NCBI GenBank assembly: GCA_038213005.1
Contig: JBBQTU010000166.1
Coordinates: forward strand, 1 to 9,702
Reading direction: 5' to 3'
From: JBBQTU01 sp038213005
GTDB taxonomy: Bacteria > Planctomycetota > Phycisphaerae > Tepidisphaerales > Tepidisphaeraceae
DNA: 9,702 bases
Below are positions 1 through 6,627 of this stretch, one piece after another. The translations under genes were made by a program, and so were the position numbers. The notes beneath the pieces are model-generated. The model had not been told where the DNA came from and did not search any database. It saw only the letters and a list, made by a program, of their open reading frames with translations. Position 1 is the stretch's first letter. The number at the start of each line of letters is the position of its first letter.

Positions 1-140
1 CCGTATTGCCCTGAATCTGCTGAAGCGGGACAAGAGCGTGAAACTGGGGATCAGCAACAAACGGAAGAAGGCCGCTCGTAACCGCGACTACATGTTCAAG
101 CTGCTGACGCAATCATCCAATACCAAATGATTTGGCCCTG
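1..140 (+). mobile_element. Right end of an ISAs1-family insertion sequence (partial)
   Basis: The window opens inside an insertion sequence. The transposase reading frame stops at 128-130 and the element appears to end ten bases later, at GGCCCTG (134-140). Read inward from the end this gives CAGGGCCAAATCATTTGG, so the stop codon lies inside the probable terminal inverted repeat. ISAs1-family elements, as I recall them, have ends starting with CAGGG and make 8-10 bp target duplications; the 8 bases after the end here are CGCCCCGC (141-148). The left end is outside the window, so neither the inverted repeat nor the target duplication can be confirmed. The insertion leaves the promoter of the next gene intact (its -35 box begins 27 bp from the element end). 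Confidence 0.7.
2..130 (+). CDS. ISAs1-family transposase, C-terminal fragment
   Basis: Frame 2 is open from the window edge to a TGA at 128-130 and encodes 42 residues. The stretch RIALNLLKRDKSVKLGISNK, followed by a basic segment and a DYMFKLL motif, matches the conserved C-terminal end of ISAs1-family DDE transposases (typical pattern: NLLKRE-S-K-GI--KR--A--D--YL-K-L). The enzyme catalyses cut-and-paste movement of the element. The catalytic DDE domain lies upstream of the window, so whether the copy is active cannot be judged; the visible end is intact with no frameshift. The gene is cut by the window edge rather than visibly broken. Confidence 0.85.
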   Translation, partial: RIALNLLKRDKSVKLGISNKRKKAARNRDYMFKLLTQSSNTK

Positions 141-166
141 CGCCCCGCTGAGGCTCAGGTTCTTTG

Positions 167-194
167 TTGACCTTGTGGTTAGGCGTTGTATATT
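167..194 (+). promoter_or_regulatory. Sigma70-like promoter of the large CBM9/propeller protein gene
   Basis: A -35 box TTGACC (167-172, 5 of 6 to consensus) and a -10 box TATATT (189-194, 5 of 6) are separated by 16 bp, with a TG directly before the -10 box. Transcription would start near 201, giving a leader of about 38 bases. This is the best promoter in the window. It lies between the insertion-sequence end and the gene, so the insertion did not remove it. Confidence 0.6.
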
Positions 195-201
195 TGCAAA
201 T
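192..201. promoter_or_regulatory. Candidate operator, perfect 10-bp palindrome ATTTGCAAAT
   Basis: ATTTGCAAAT is its own reverse complement. It overlaps the last bases of the -10 box (189-194) and the likely transcription start of the large + strand gene. A protein bound here would block RNA polymerase. Related 10-mers fitting ATTYGCRARY sit in the promoter region of the regulator gene (5491-5500) and of the glycosidase-like gene (8598-8607). The GntR/LacI-type regulator encoded at 4264-5373 is the obvious candidate binder; this is inference. Confidence 0.35.
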
Positions 202-225
202 TGAGCGACGAGCTGAATGACTTAA

Positions 226-230
226 AAGGA
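226..230 (+). promoter_or_regulatory. Ribosome binding site AAGGA that decides the start of the large + strand gene
   Basis: AAGGA (226-230) is 8 bases before the ATG at 239, an ideal distance. Another in-frame ATG at 230 overlaps this motif and so has no usable binding site; an in-frame TGA at 218-220 rules out starts further upstream. The start at 239 is therefore preferred. Confidence 0.65.
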
Positions 231-238
231 TGCATTCC

Positions 239-3200
239 ATGAATCACGTCACAATTGGATCCGTCGATTTTCCCGGGTTTCTGGGCACGCTGTTCGTGGG
301 TTTGCTGCTGGGGCTGTGCGGCACGGCCGGGGCGGTTCAGACGGATGCGCACGGGCTGGTTGCCGTGCCGGCGGCGAAGGCCGTGGCGATTGACGGCAAG
401 CTCGATGATTGGGATATGAGCGGTGCTTCGCTGATGTGCTACGACGTGGAGTCGCTGCGGGATGTGTATTCCGCGACGGTCTCTATGATGTACGACGCAG
501 AGAATCTGTATGTGGCGCTGCATTGGAAAGACCCCACTCCGATGGGGAACAGCCACGACCCGCGCTATCAGGCCAATAAGGGTTGGGCGGGCGACTGCGT
601 GCAGTTGCGCCTTAAGACGGATCGCATCACGCATGTTACGGCGTGGTATTACGCCCTGGGCCAGGAGCCCGCGATGGGTCTGGATTATGGAAAGAGCCTG
701 ACCGAGCCGTTTGACGGCGGGTCGAAGAACCTGCTGCGCACGGACGGCTGGAAACTTCAGGAAGGCGTTGAGATGGCTTTCCTGAAGGATGCCGACAGCA
801 AAGGGTATGTGCAGGAGATAAAACTGCCGTGGAAGCTGATCACGCTTTCGGGCAAGGCTCCGGCCGGCGGGAAGTTTGCGTGCGGGGTGGAACTACTCTG
901 GGGCGAGGCCGACTGGCCGGTGCATCGCTATGCGGACAATCTTTCTGAAGGCACCAGCAGTCGCGAGTTTTTCTGGTCTGCCCACACCAGTTGGGGGCCG
1001 GTGATTCTGTCACCCCAAGGCAAGGTGACGCTGCCAGAGCCGAGTTGGGCCAAGGCGCTAGTTGAACAGCAGTCGCAGGGGCCTGTCGAGATCGCGTATG
1101 ACCTGCCTAAGGATGCGAAAGTAACGCTGGCGATCAACGATCCGGCCGGCAAGCGGATCCGCAACCTTGTTGCCGCGCAAGCGCGGACCAAGGGCAAGAA
1201 CATCGAGCATTGGGATGGGCTAGACGACAATGGCAAGGCCGTGGCTCCCGGGCAGTACGCCTATAGCGCGATCTACCATGATGGCATCCACTTGAAATAC
1301 GTGATGTCGTTTGCGAATCCCGGCAATCCGTCGTGGGGCACATCCGACGGACGCGGGGCTTTCTACGCGGATCATACGGCGCCGCATGCGGTGGCGACGG
1401 CGGGCGAGAGCGTTGCCCTGGCCTGCCCCATGGGCGAGGGAGGTCAGTATCTGATCGGATGCGACCTGACCGGGCAACGGCTCTGGGGGCTGGCCAACCG
1501 CGTGGCGTTCGATGGCGGGCATGTCTCGCTGGCAACGGATGGCAAGACGCTGTGGGTCGCCAGCGAAGGCAAGACGGCGATCATCTACCGGGTGGATATG
1601 GCGACCGGCCGATACGCGCCGTGGCAGCGAATCGGGAAGGACGCACAGGGCAATGAGTTCCGGGTGTTGGATCTGCCGGCGACGGAGCGGCCTGGTTCCG
1701 GAGCAGAGCCCGACACCCTGGAGCCCGCGAAGCAGGCGATCACGATGAAGGCGAACCTGCAGGCGATCGCGCTGCACGGCGGCGAACTTGCGGTGTGTCT
1801 GGCGAAGGAGAACAAGGTTCGGCTGCTTGATGCCGAGACGGGCGACGTGCGGAAGGACCTGCCGGTTCCCGCGCCGCGAAGTGTGGCGTATGCCGCCGAT
1901 GGCACCATGTTTGTCCTGTCACAAGGCACGCTGCTGCGCCTGGGGGCCGATGGACAGTTCAAGCCGTTTTCGACACAGGCGTTCCCCGAAGGCCAGGGCG
2001 TGACGCTGGACAAAGACGGGAATGTGTATTTGTCGGTTCGCGGTTCGCAGCAGAATGTAAAGGTCTTTGGCCCGGATGGCACGCTGGTTCGCGAGATTGG
2101 CCGAAGCGGTGGCCGGCCGACCCATGGCGTGTATGACCCCAGCGCCATGCGCGATCCGGGGCAGATTGCGGTGGACAGCCAGGGACGTCTCTGGGTGACC
2201 GAAGAGACCATGAACCCCAAGCGCGTCAGCCTGTGGAGCGCCAGTGATGGGAAACTGCTGAAGGAACTCGTCGGCACCACAACCTACAGCGCGGCGGGCT
2301 CGATCAACCCGCTGGACCCGACGATGGCGTTCTCCGACGACACCGTCTACAAGATCGACCTGGGCACCGGCGCCTGGCAGGCGGTGTATTCCATGGGCGG
2401 CAGCGGAAACGCGGCGGACATCCTCTCCGCCGGTGGCTCGCTGAGCGTCGGCGTGCTGGCAGGACGGGCCGACAGCCATACGCGCGTGGTCAAAGGCAAA
2501 GATGCAACATATGTGTTCTCGACAAGCACGGCCCGCGGCGCGACCGAAACATACTGCATGATGCTCAAGGATGGCGTGTGGCGGTCCGCATCGCACACGG
2601 GCGTGGTCGTGCGCAAGAACGAGGCTGAATGGGCCAAGTACATGAATCCACTTTTTGAGGGGCACGACGGGCAGGCTTTTGTCTGGTCCGACCAGAACGG
2701 CGATGGCATGGTGCAGGCGGAGGAACTGTCTTTTGCCGATCTGGTAGTGGACGGCAAGCGCACGACGCTGCGAAGTTATTATTGGGGTCAGTTGCCGGAC
2801 GTCGACGGCACGATCATCTACATGGCCAAGGACACGCAGGCCCTGCTGAAGTTCCCCATCAGTGGATTCACGGCGTGCGGGGCGCCGCGTTATGACATCG
2901 CGCATCCCCAGATCGTCAAACTGGATCAGCCCGTCCTCGGCGGCGGCAACGGCGAAGGAATGTTGATGGGCGGCAGCAACGGGCGGGTCTATGTGAATCA
3001 GGATCCGCTGATCATGGTGGAAGCCAGCGGGCATGTGGTGGGCGGCTACCCGAATAAGCACACATCGGTTCACGGGTCGCACACTGCCGGGGCGGCGCGA
3101 GCGGGCTATCTGATCGGGCCTTCGATGATCCTGGGCACGGCGGACATGGGCGGCGAGATCGGCGAGGTATTCGACACGAACGGCAACCTTGGCGAGAACT

Positions 3201-4213
3201 ATCTGTTTACCGCGGACGGGTTGTGGATCACGTCGCTGTTTAAGGATGTCCGCGGCGGGTTTGATACGCCTGACAAGGCAGTCCGGGGGATGCCGATGGA
3301 CCTGACGACGGCGGGCGGCGAAAGCTTCGGTGGCAACTTCGTTCGCACGCCCGATGGCCGGGTGTATCTCACCATCGGCGGCACGGACGCCAGGGTGATC
3401 GAAGTCACGGGGCTGGACACCATCAAGCGACTGGGCGGGTCGTTTGCCTACACGGGCCAGCAGCATGAGCAGGCCCAGAAGTATGTCCAGGAGCAGGCAG
3501 CGAAGGCGATGGTTCCCAAGGTCTACTCAATCGAGCAGGCTTCGGCACCTGTGGCGATTGACGGGAAAGCGGCGAAGTGGGCTGACTTGCTGGATGACGC
3601 CCGGCCGGCGATGGAGATTCAGCAGGATCCGCAACACCGTTTCGGCCGGGCGCAACTGCGGTATGACGCTCAGTATTTGTATGTGGGATACCGCGTCATG
3701 GCGTCCAGCGACCACATGCGCAATGTGGGGCAGAACGACCAACTGATGTTCAAGACCGGCGACTGTGTCGATCTGATGCTGGCTTCGCCTTCTGGCAAAA
3801 CCGGTGACCGACACCTGCGACTGTTGATGACCATCGCTGACCAGAAGCCGGTGGTGGTGATGTATGAGCAGGGCGTGGCTGGCACACCAGCCGAAGCGCG
3901 CGTGCCGTTCAGTTCTCCGTGGCGGACGATGTATTTTGATCGCGTGACGCGTCCACAGGGCGTGAAGCTTGCCAGTGGTGCCATGCAAGGCGGGTACTTC
4001 GTCGAAGCGGCGATCCCCTGGACGGTGCTGGGCATCACCCCTGGGCCGGGGCTGAAGCTCAATGGCGATGTGGGAATCCTCTTCGCCGATTCCGGAGGCA
4101 CGACCACCGTCTCCCGCCAGTACTGGAGCAACAAGGCCACGGGTTTGGTCAATGACATCCCCGGCGAAGCGGAACTGGCGCCCAGGCTGTGGGGAGAGCT
4201 AAACCTGAAGTAG
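239..4213 (+). CDS. Exported multidomain protein: CBM9-like, FlgD Ig-like, beta-propeller, CBM9-like
   Basis: This encodes 1324 residues starting from the ATG at 239. Residues 1-32 look like a signal peptide: a hydrophobic core at about 14-26, then AGA|VQ as a type I cleavage site. The n-region is unusual, with no Lys or Arg and one Asp. A CBM9/DOMON-like domain spans about 48-267 (opening VAIDGKLDDWD, then YDAENLYVALHW). A FlgD-type Ig-like domain covers about 283-346 (IAYDLPKDAKVTLAINDPAG, then DGLDDNGKAVAPGQYAY). A long region to about 1040 has repeated NHL/propeller-style strands (DKDGNVYLSV, DSQGRLWVTEE, TPDGRVYLTIGG). Within it DQNGDGMVQAEE (818-829) matches an EF-hand calcium loop. A second CBM9-like domain fills about 1105-1324 (APVAIDGKAAKWADL, YDAQYLYVGY, VEAAIPWTVLG). 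CBM9-type domains usually bind sugar chains; no catalytic motif is recognised, so glycan binding or lyase/hydrolase activity of the propeller is open. It acts outside the cytoplasm. Its C-terminal end is paralogous to the protein at 8821-9702. Confidence 0.85.
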   Translation: MNHVTIGSVDFPGFLGTLFVGLLLGLCGTAGAVQTDAHGLVAVPAAKAVAIDGKLDDWDMSGASLMCYDVESLRDVYSATVSMMYDAENLYVALHWKDPTPMGNSHDPRYQANKGWAGDCVQLRLKTDRITHVTAWYYALGQEPAMGLDYGKSLTEPFDGGSKNLLRTDGWKLQEGVEMAFLKDADSKGYVQEIKLPWKLITLSGKAPAGGKFACGVELLWGEADWPVHRYADNLSEGTSSREFFWSAHTSWGPVILSPQGKVTLPEPSWAKALVEQQSQGPVEIAYDLPKDAKVTLAINDPAGKRIRNLVAAQARTKGKNIEHWDGLDDNGKAVAPGQYAYSAIYHDGIHLKYVMSFANPGNPSWGTSDGRGAFYADHTAPHAVATAGESVALACPMGEGGQYLIGCDLTGQRLWGLANRVAFDGGHVSLATDGKTLWVASEGKTAIIYRVDMATGRYAPWQRIGKDAQGNEFRVLDLPATERPGSGAEPDTLEPAKQAITMKANLQAIALHGGELAVCLAKENKVRLLDAETGDVRKDLPVPAPRSVAYAADGTMFVLSQGTLLRLGADGQFKPFSTQAFPEGQGVTLDKDGNVYLSVRGSQQNVKVFGPDGTLVREIGRSGGRPTHGVYDPSAMRDPGQIAVDSQGRLWVTEETMNPKRVSLWSASDGKLLKELVGTTTYSAAGSINPLDPTMAFSDDTVYKIDLGTGAWQAVYSMGGSGNAADILSAGGSLSVGVLAGRADSHTRVVKGKDATYVFSTSTARGATETYCMMLKDGVWRSASHTGVVVRKNEAEWAKYMNPLFEGHDGQAFVWSDQNGDGMVQAEELSFADLVVDGKRTTLRSYYWGQLPDVDGTIIYMAKDTQALLKFPISGFTACGAPRYDIAHPQIVKLDQPVLGGGNGEGMLMGGSNGRVYVNQDPLIMVEASGHVVGGYPNKHTSVHGSHTAGAARAGYLIGPSMILGTADMGGEIGEVFDTNGNLGENYLFTADGLWITSLFKDVRGGFDTPDKAVRGMPMDLTTAGGESFGGNFVRTPDGRVYLTIGGTDARVIEVTGLDTIKRLGGSFAYTGQQHEQAQKYVQEQAAKAMVPKVYSIEQASAPVAIDGKAAKWADLLDDARPAMEIQQDPQHRFGRAQLRYDAQYLYVGYRVMASSDHMRNVGQNDQLMFKTGDCVDLMLASPSGKTGDRHLRLLMTIADQKPVVVMYEQGVAGTPAEARVPFSSPWRTMYFDRVTRPQGVKLASGAMQGGYFVEAAIPWTVLGITPGPGLKLNGDVGILFADSGGTTTVSRQYWSNKATGLVNDIPGEAELAPRLWGELNLK

Positions 4214-4263
4214 ATCGCCCAAGAGGTGATGCGCGAAGCGAGGTGCTGCATCGCGCAAGACAA

Positions 4264-5373
4264 TCAGTCCGTGAGTTCTTCTTCGAAGATGGCCGGGATC
4301 AGGATCGTAGGCTTGATGCCTTCGCCGCGGGACTGCGCGTCGATGCTGCTGATGCACTCGCGCAGCACATGGCGGGCGCTGAACCCCAGTCGCTTGACGG
4401 GCAGCACGCTGGAGGTCGGCCATGGGAAATTGCAGTGGGCGACGACTTCCAACTCCTCGGGCACGCGCACACCGGCTCGGACCAGTCCTGCCGACACGGC
4501 CTCCACGAAGTTGTCATCGGCGATGATCAAGCCGTCCGGCCGCACCGACTGGTTGGGGTGCATCAAGAGGTGAGCCACGTGTCGCAACATGCTGTCGATA
4601 CCGGTAACGCCGAACTGCAGCCAGTATGGCTCCATGACCATTCCACGTTCGCTGACCACCCGGTCCAGCCATGCGGGGTTACCCATCGGAAGGTAGGGTT
4701 GAGTGATCATCGCCACCCGGCGTCGGCCTCGGGAAGCCAGATAGTCCAGCCCGCGATAGAACAAGGCCTCATAGTTCGTCGAGACTGCCTGAACGGTCGG
4801 GTAGTCCGGGGTTTCTGCCATGAACGCTACACGGGCGATTCCCGGCTCGTCCAGAAGAGGCGTATGGACATAGTCGAAGGGGGGGTGCAGAAAGATAATG
4901 CCGGCAAGGCGGTGACGCGTGACGTCGGCGACCAGTCGCTGAAACGGCTCGTTGTCCACGTGCGCCTGCACTCCGTGGAACACCTGCAGGTCCAGCCCCG
5001 TGGTGCGGCGGAGTTGTTGAGCCTCGTTCTCGATTGCCGTCCAGAAGCGGGCATAGGATGGGGTGCCGGGCATTTGGCTGACGACGATGGCGTAGCGACT
5101 CAGGTGCGGCGGACGATCTGAGACGAAGGTTCCCAGAGTGCCGCGGGCCACGACAAATCCATCGTCCATGAGCTGGTCGATCGCCTGCTGCACGGTGACC
5201 GAGCTGGCCTCGTACTGCCGGCAAAGCTCCTCCCGTGTAGCTAAACGTCCAGAGGGGGGGACGGCGCCGCTGATGATCCGTCTCCGCAAGTCCTCGGCGA
5301 TCTGCCGCTGCTTGAGAGGTGGCCTGCCGATGGTCTTGCGCGTCCGGGTTGTGTGTGTGGAGCTCATTGCCAT
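4264..5373 (-). CDS. GntR/LacI-hybrid transcriptional regulator (AraR-like architecture)
   Basis: This encodes 369 residues with a GntR-type winged helix-turn-helix and a LacI/periplasmic-binding-like sensor. The N-terminal part (about 20-85) follows the GntR pattern: QIAEDLRRRIISGAVPPSGR, L-T-REEL, a recognition helix around SSVTVQQAIDQL (57-69), and a wing ending GTLGTFVS. From about 92 to the end the LacI-type ligand domain is recognisable: RPDGLIIADDNFVEAVSAGL, then AGVRVPEELEVVAHCNFPWP, matching the D-nD---A-G--G--VP-D--VvG-D core of LacI proteins. Such hybrids (Bacillus AraR is the model) repress sugar-use genes until a sugar binds. The ATG at 5373 is listed; one at 5367 is equally possible, neither has a clear ribosome binding site, and an in-frame TGA just upstream excludes longer forms. 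It is separated by 218 bp from the mutarotase-like gene and is convergent with the large + strand gene (50 bp apart). Its ligand is unknown. Confidence 0.9.
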   Translation of the reverse strand: MAMSSTHTTRTRKTIGRPPLKQRQIAEDLRRRIISGAVPPSGRLATREELCRQYEASSVTVQQAIDQLMDDGFVVARGTLGTFVSDRPPHLSRYAIVVSQMPGTPSYARFWTAIENEAQQLRRTTGLDLQVFHGVQAHVDNEPFQRLVADVTRHRLAGIIFLHPPFDYVHTPLLDEPGIARVAFMAETPDYPTVQAVSTNYEALFYRGLDYLASRGRRRVAMITQPYLPMGNPAWLDRVVSERGMVMEPYWLQFGVTGIDSMLRHVAHLLMHPNQSVRPDGLIIADDNFVEAVSAGLVRAGVRVPEELEVVAHCNFPWPTSSVLPVKRLGFSARHVLRECISSIDAQSRGEGIKPTILIPAIFEEELTD

Positions 5374-5469
5374 CCGTCTGCAAACAGGTCAGGGCTTCGC
5401 CAATACCATCGACGCCTGCAACGTAGAGGCACAGCCAGTCTGGCGAACGATGCCCGAACCACAAGACCG

Positions 5470-5499
5470 AATATACAAACAGTCACGCTAGTTTGCGAA
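5470..5499 (-). promoter_or_regulatory. Candidate promoter of the regulator gene
   Basis: On the - strand TATATT (complement of 5470-5475, 5 of 6 to the -10 consensus) is preceded, after 18 bp, by TTCGCA (complement of 5494-5499, 4 of 6 to TTGACA). The leader would be about 90 bases. The -10 context TTTGTATATT resembles GTTGTATATT at the large + strand gene. The -35 box is weak, so this is tentative. Confidence 0.4.
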
Positions 5500-5500
5500 T
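5476..5500. promoter_or_regulatory. Candidate operator in the regulator promoter
   Basis: GTTTGCGAAT (5491-5500; ATTCGCAAAC on the - strand) fits the ATTYGCRARY pattern. It also forms the right arm of an inverted repeat, CAAAC (5476-5480) and GTTTG (5491-5495) with a 10-bp spacer. Both lie between or over the candidate -35 and -10 boxes, as expected for self-repression. A looser CTGCAAACAG element lies at 5378-5387 next to the start codon. Arms of 5 bp are short and could arise by chance. Confidence 0.3.
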
Positions 5501-5591
5501 CATCGGTCTGCCAATCATCCGCCGTGGCGTCGGGCAAACGGGCGAACGTGAGGATCCAGGCTATCGCGATGGCGACCGGCGTCAGGGATGC

Positions 5592-6596
5592 TCATCGGGC
5601 CGATGCAGGGACCGGCGTCTGCCGTGATCCCGAGTGCGGCAAGGCCGCTGAAGAGGTCTGCTGGTTGCGTGGGCGCGGCTGATCCAGGGTGACGATGGGT
5701 TCAGTGTCCCCGGGTTTGAAGAACGTAAAATCGCGATGCCAGCACTGGGTGTCTCCCGGTTGTACATGGACGGCGACAAACACCTCGGGGCTTACGACAT
5801 CGCTGGAACCCCAGAGCGTGAAGCGGCTCACGGGGAGCGTGCCGCTCTCGGCCATCCCCGCACCGCTGGGCTCGTGCTTCAGCATCCAGTACGTGCCGGG
5901 CGATCGCTGGATATGGCTGCCGGGCAGGTAGAAGGCGCGCTGCGGACGGTTCTTCCAATGCGCACTGTTCTGCTGAATGTCGACGACATGCCTGGCGTCT
6001 TTGTGGGCAAAGTCAAAGCCCATCGTCAGTGACAGTCCGGGGCCCGGCCCCTGGCCGTTGATGGCGAGGAAGTTGTGGCAAAACTCCTCGGTGGCGATGG
6101 GTTGCGTGCCGGTGTTGTGGAGCAGGACGCTCATCCTCAGTCGGTTGTCGCCGACGGTGAGGGTGCGGACCAGTCGCATGGCGTAGCCGCTACACATGCG
6201 GGGCTCGATCGTGAAGGCGACCGAGTTGGGCGTGGTCTCGGTGGAGATATCAAAAGGTTCGACAGCGTAGGCTCCGAAGAACTTGTAGGGTGCGGCGTCG
6301 GGGCGGGTCAGCAGGCCTACGCCGGGTTTGACGAAACGCTCGCCGGGCGCCGCCTGGGCGAATGCCACTGCGGTGTTGGGGGCGAATTCGCAGCACAGTC
6401 CGGCGCCGCCGTCGGCTTCGGATGTGCCCTCACTGCCGCAGAAGGTGTGCGTGTCGTCCAGCGTCACCTGGGTGACAAAACTGGACCAGTCGAAGCGCGG
6501 GCCGATGTATCGTGACCCGGGCCGGGCAATGTCAACCGCCAACCGTGGGGTGCGAAGGCGGATCTGGGGAATATTACTGTTCATAAAAAGACTCAT
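5592..6596 (-). CDS. Galactose mutarotase-like protein (aldose epimerase superfamily)
   Basis: This encodes 334 residues with no signal peptide, so it is probably cytoplasmic. The ATG at 6596 is chosen because it falls 14 bases after the stop of the upstream gene; the frame is open further upstream, but only over the coding end of that gene. An ATG at 6584 (MNSNIPQ) is also plausible. The sequence begins with a beta-rich segment and a GSRYIGPRFDWSSFVTQV motif (27-44), a pattern I associate with uncharacterised mutarotase-like proteins. EEFCHNFLAINGQ (170-182) resembles the histidine motif of aldose 1-epimerases (H-pyFN-), making His174 a candidate catalytic or sugar-binding residue. Aldose epimerases interconvert alpha and beta anomers of free sugars; here the actual sugar is unknown, and a non-catalytic sugar-binding role is possible. 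The last 35 or so residues are a Pro/Ser/Gln-rich, probably disordered tail. It very likely forms an operon with the glycosidase-like gene before it. Confidence 0.7.
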   Translation of the reverse strand: MSLFMNSNIPQIRLRTPRLAVDIARPGSRYIGPRFDWSSFVTQVTLDDTHTFCGSEGTSEADGGAGLCCEFAPNTAVAFAQAAPGERFVKPGVGLLTRPDAAPYKFFGAYAVEPFDISTETTPNSVAFTIEPRMCSGYAMRLVRTLTVGDNRLRMSVLLHNTGTQPIATEEFCHNFLAINGQGPGPGLSLTMGFDFAHKDARHVVDIQQNSAHWKNRPQRAFYLPGSHIQRSPGTYWMLKHEPSGAGMAESGTLPVSRFTLWGSSDVVSPEVFVAVHVQPGDTQCWHRDFTFFKPGDTEPIVTLDQPRPRNQQTSSAALPHSGSRQTPVPASAR

Positions 6597-6609
6597 CAGC
6601 ACCGGCCGA

Positions 6610-6627
6610 CCTACCGCATGCGGTAGG
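6610..6627. repeat. Perfect 18-bp palindrome over the stop codon between two operon genes
   Basis: CCTACCGCATGCGGTAGG equals its own reverse complement. It covers the last codons and the TAG stop (6611-6613) of the glycosidase-like gene and ends 14 bases before the next start codon at 6596. In RNA it could form a 7-bp stem with a CATG loop. It has no T-run on the - strand side, so it is not an intrinsic terminator. It could be a translation-coupling or mRNA-processing hairpin, an operator, or chance. I saw no second copy in the window. Confidence 0.6.

Noticed and set aside
1919..3466. 515-residue open frame on the - strand
   Set aside because: It lies wholly opposite the large exported protein, is rich in Arg, His and Ala in a way typical of antisense frames of GC-rich genes, and shows no domain pattern.
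4230..4257. Possible two-way terminator hairpin (TGCGCGA and TCGCGCA arms, 14-base loop) between convergent genes
   Set aside because: The stem is only 7 bp with a large loop and no T-run on either strand; too weak to call, although the position would suit a terminator.
4189..5121. 310-residue open frame on the + strand
   Set aside because: It overlaps the regulator gene in antisense; the - strand frame has clear GntR and LacI motifs.
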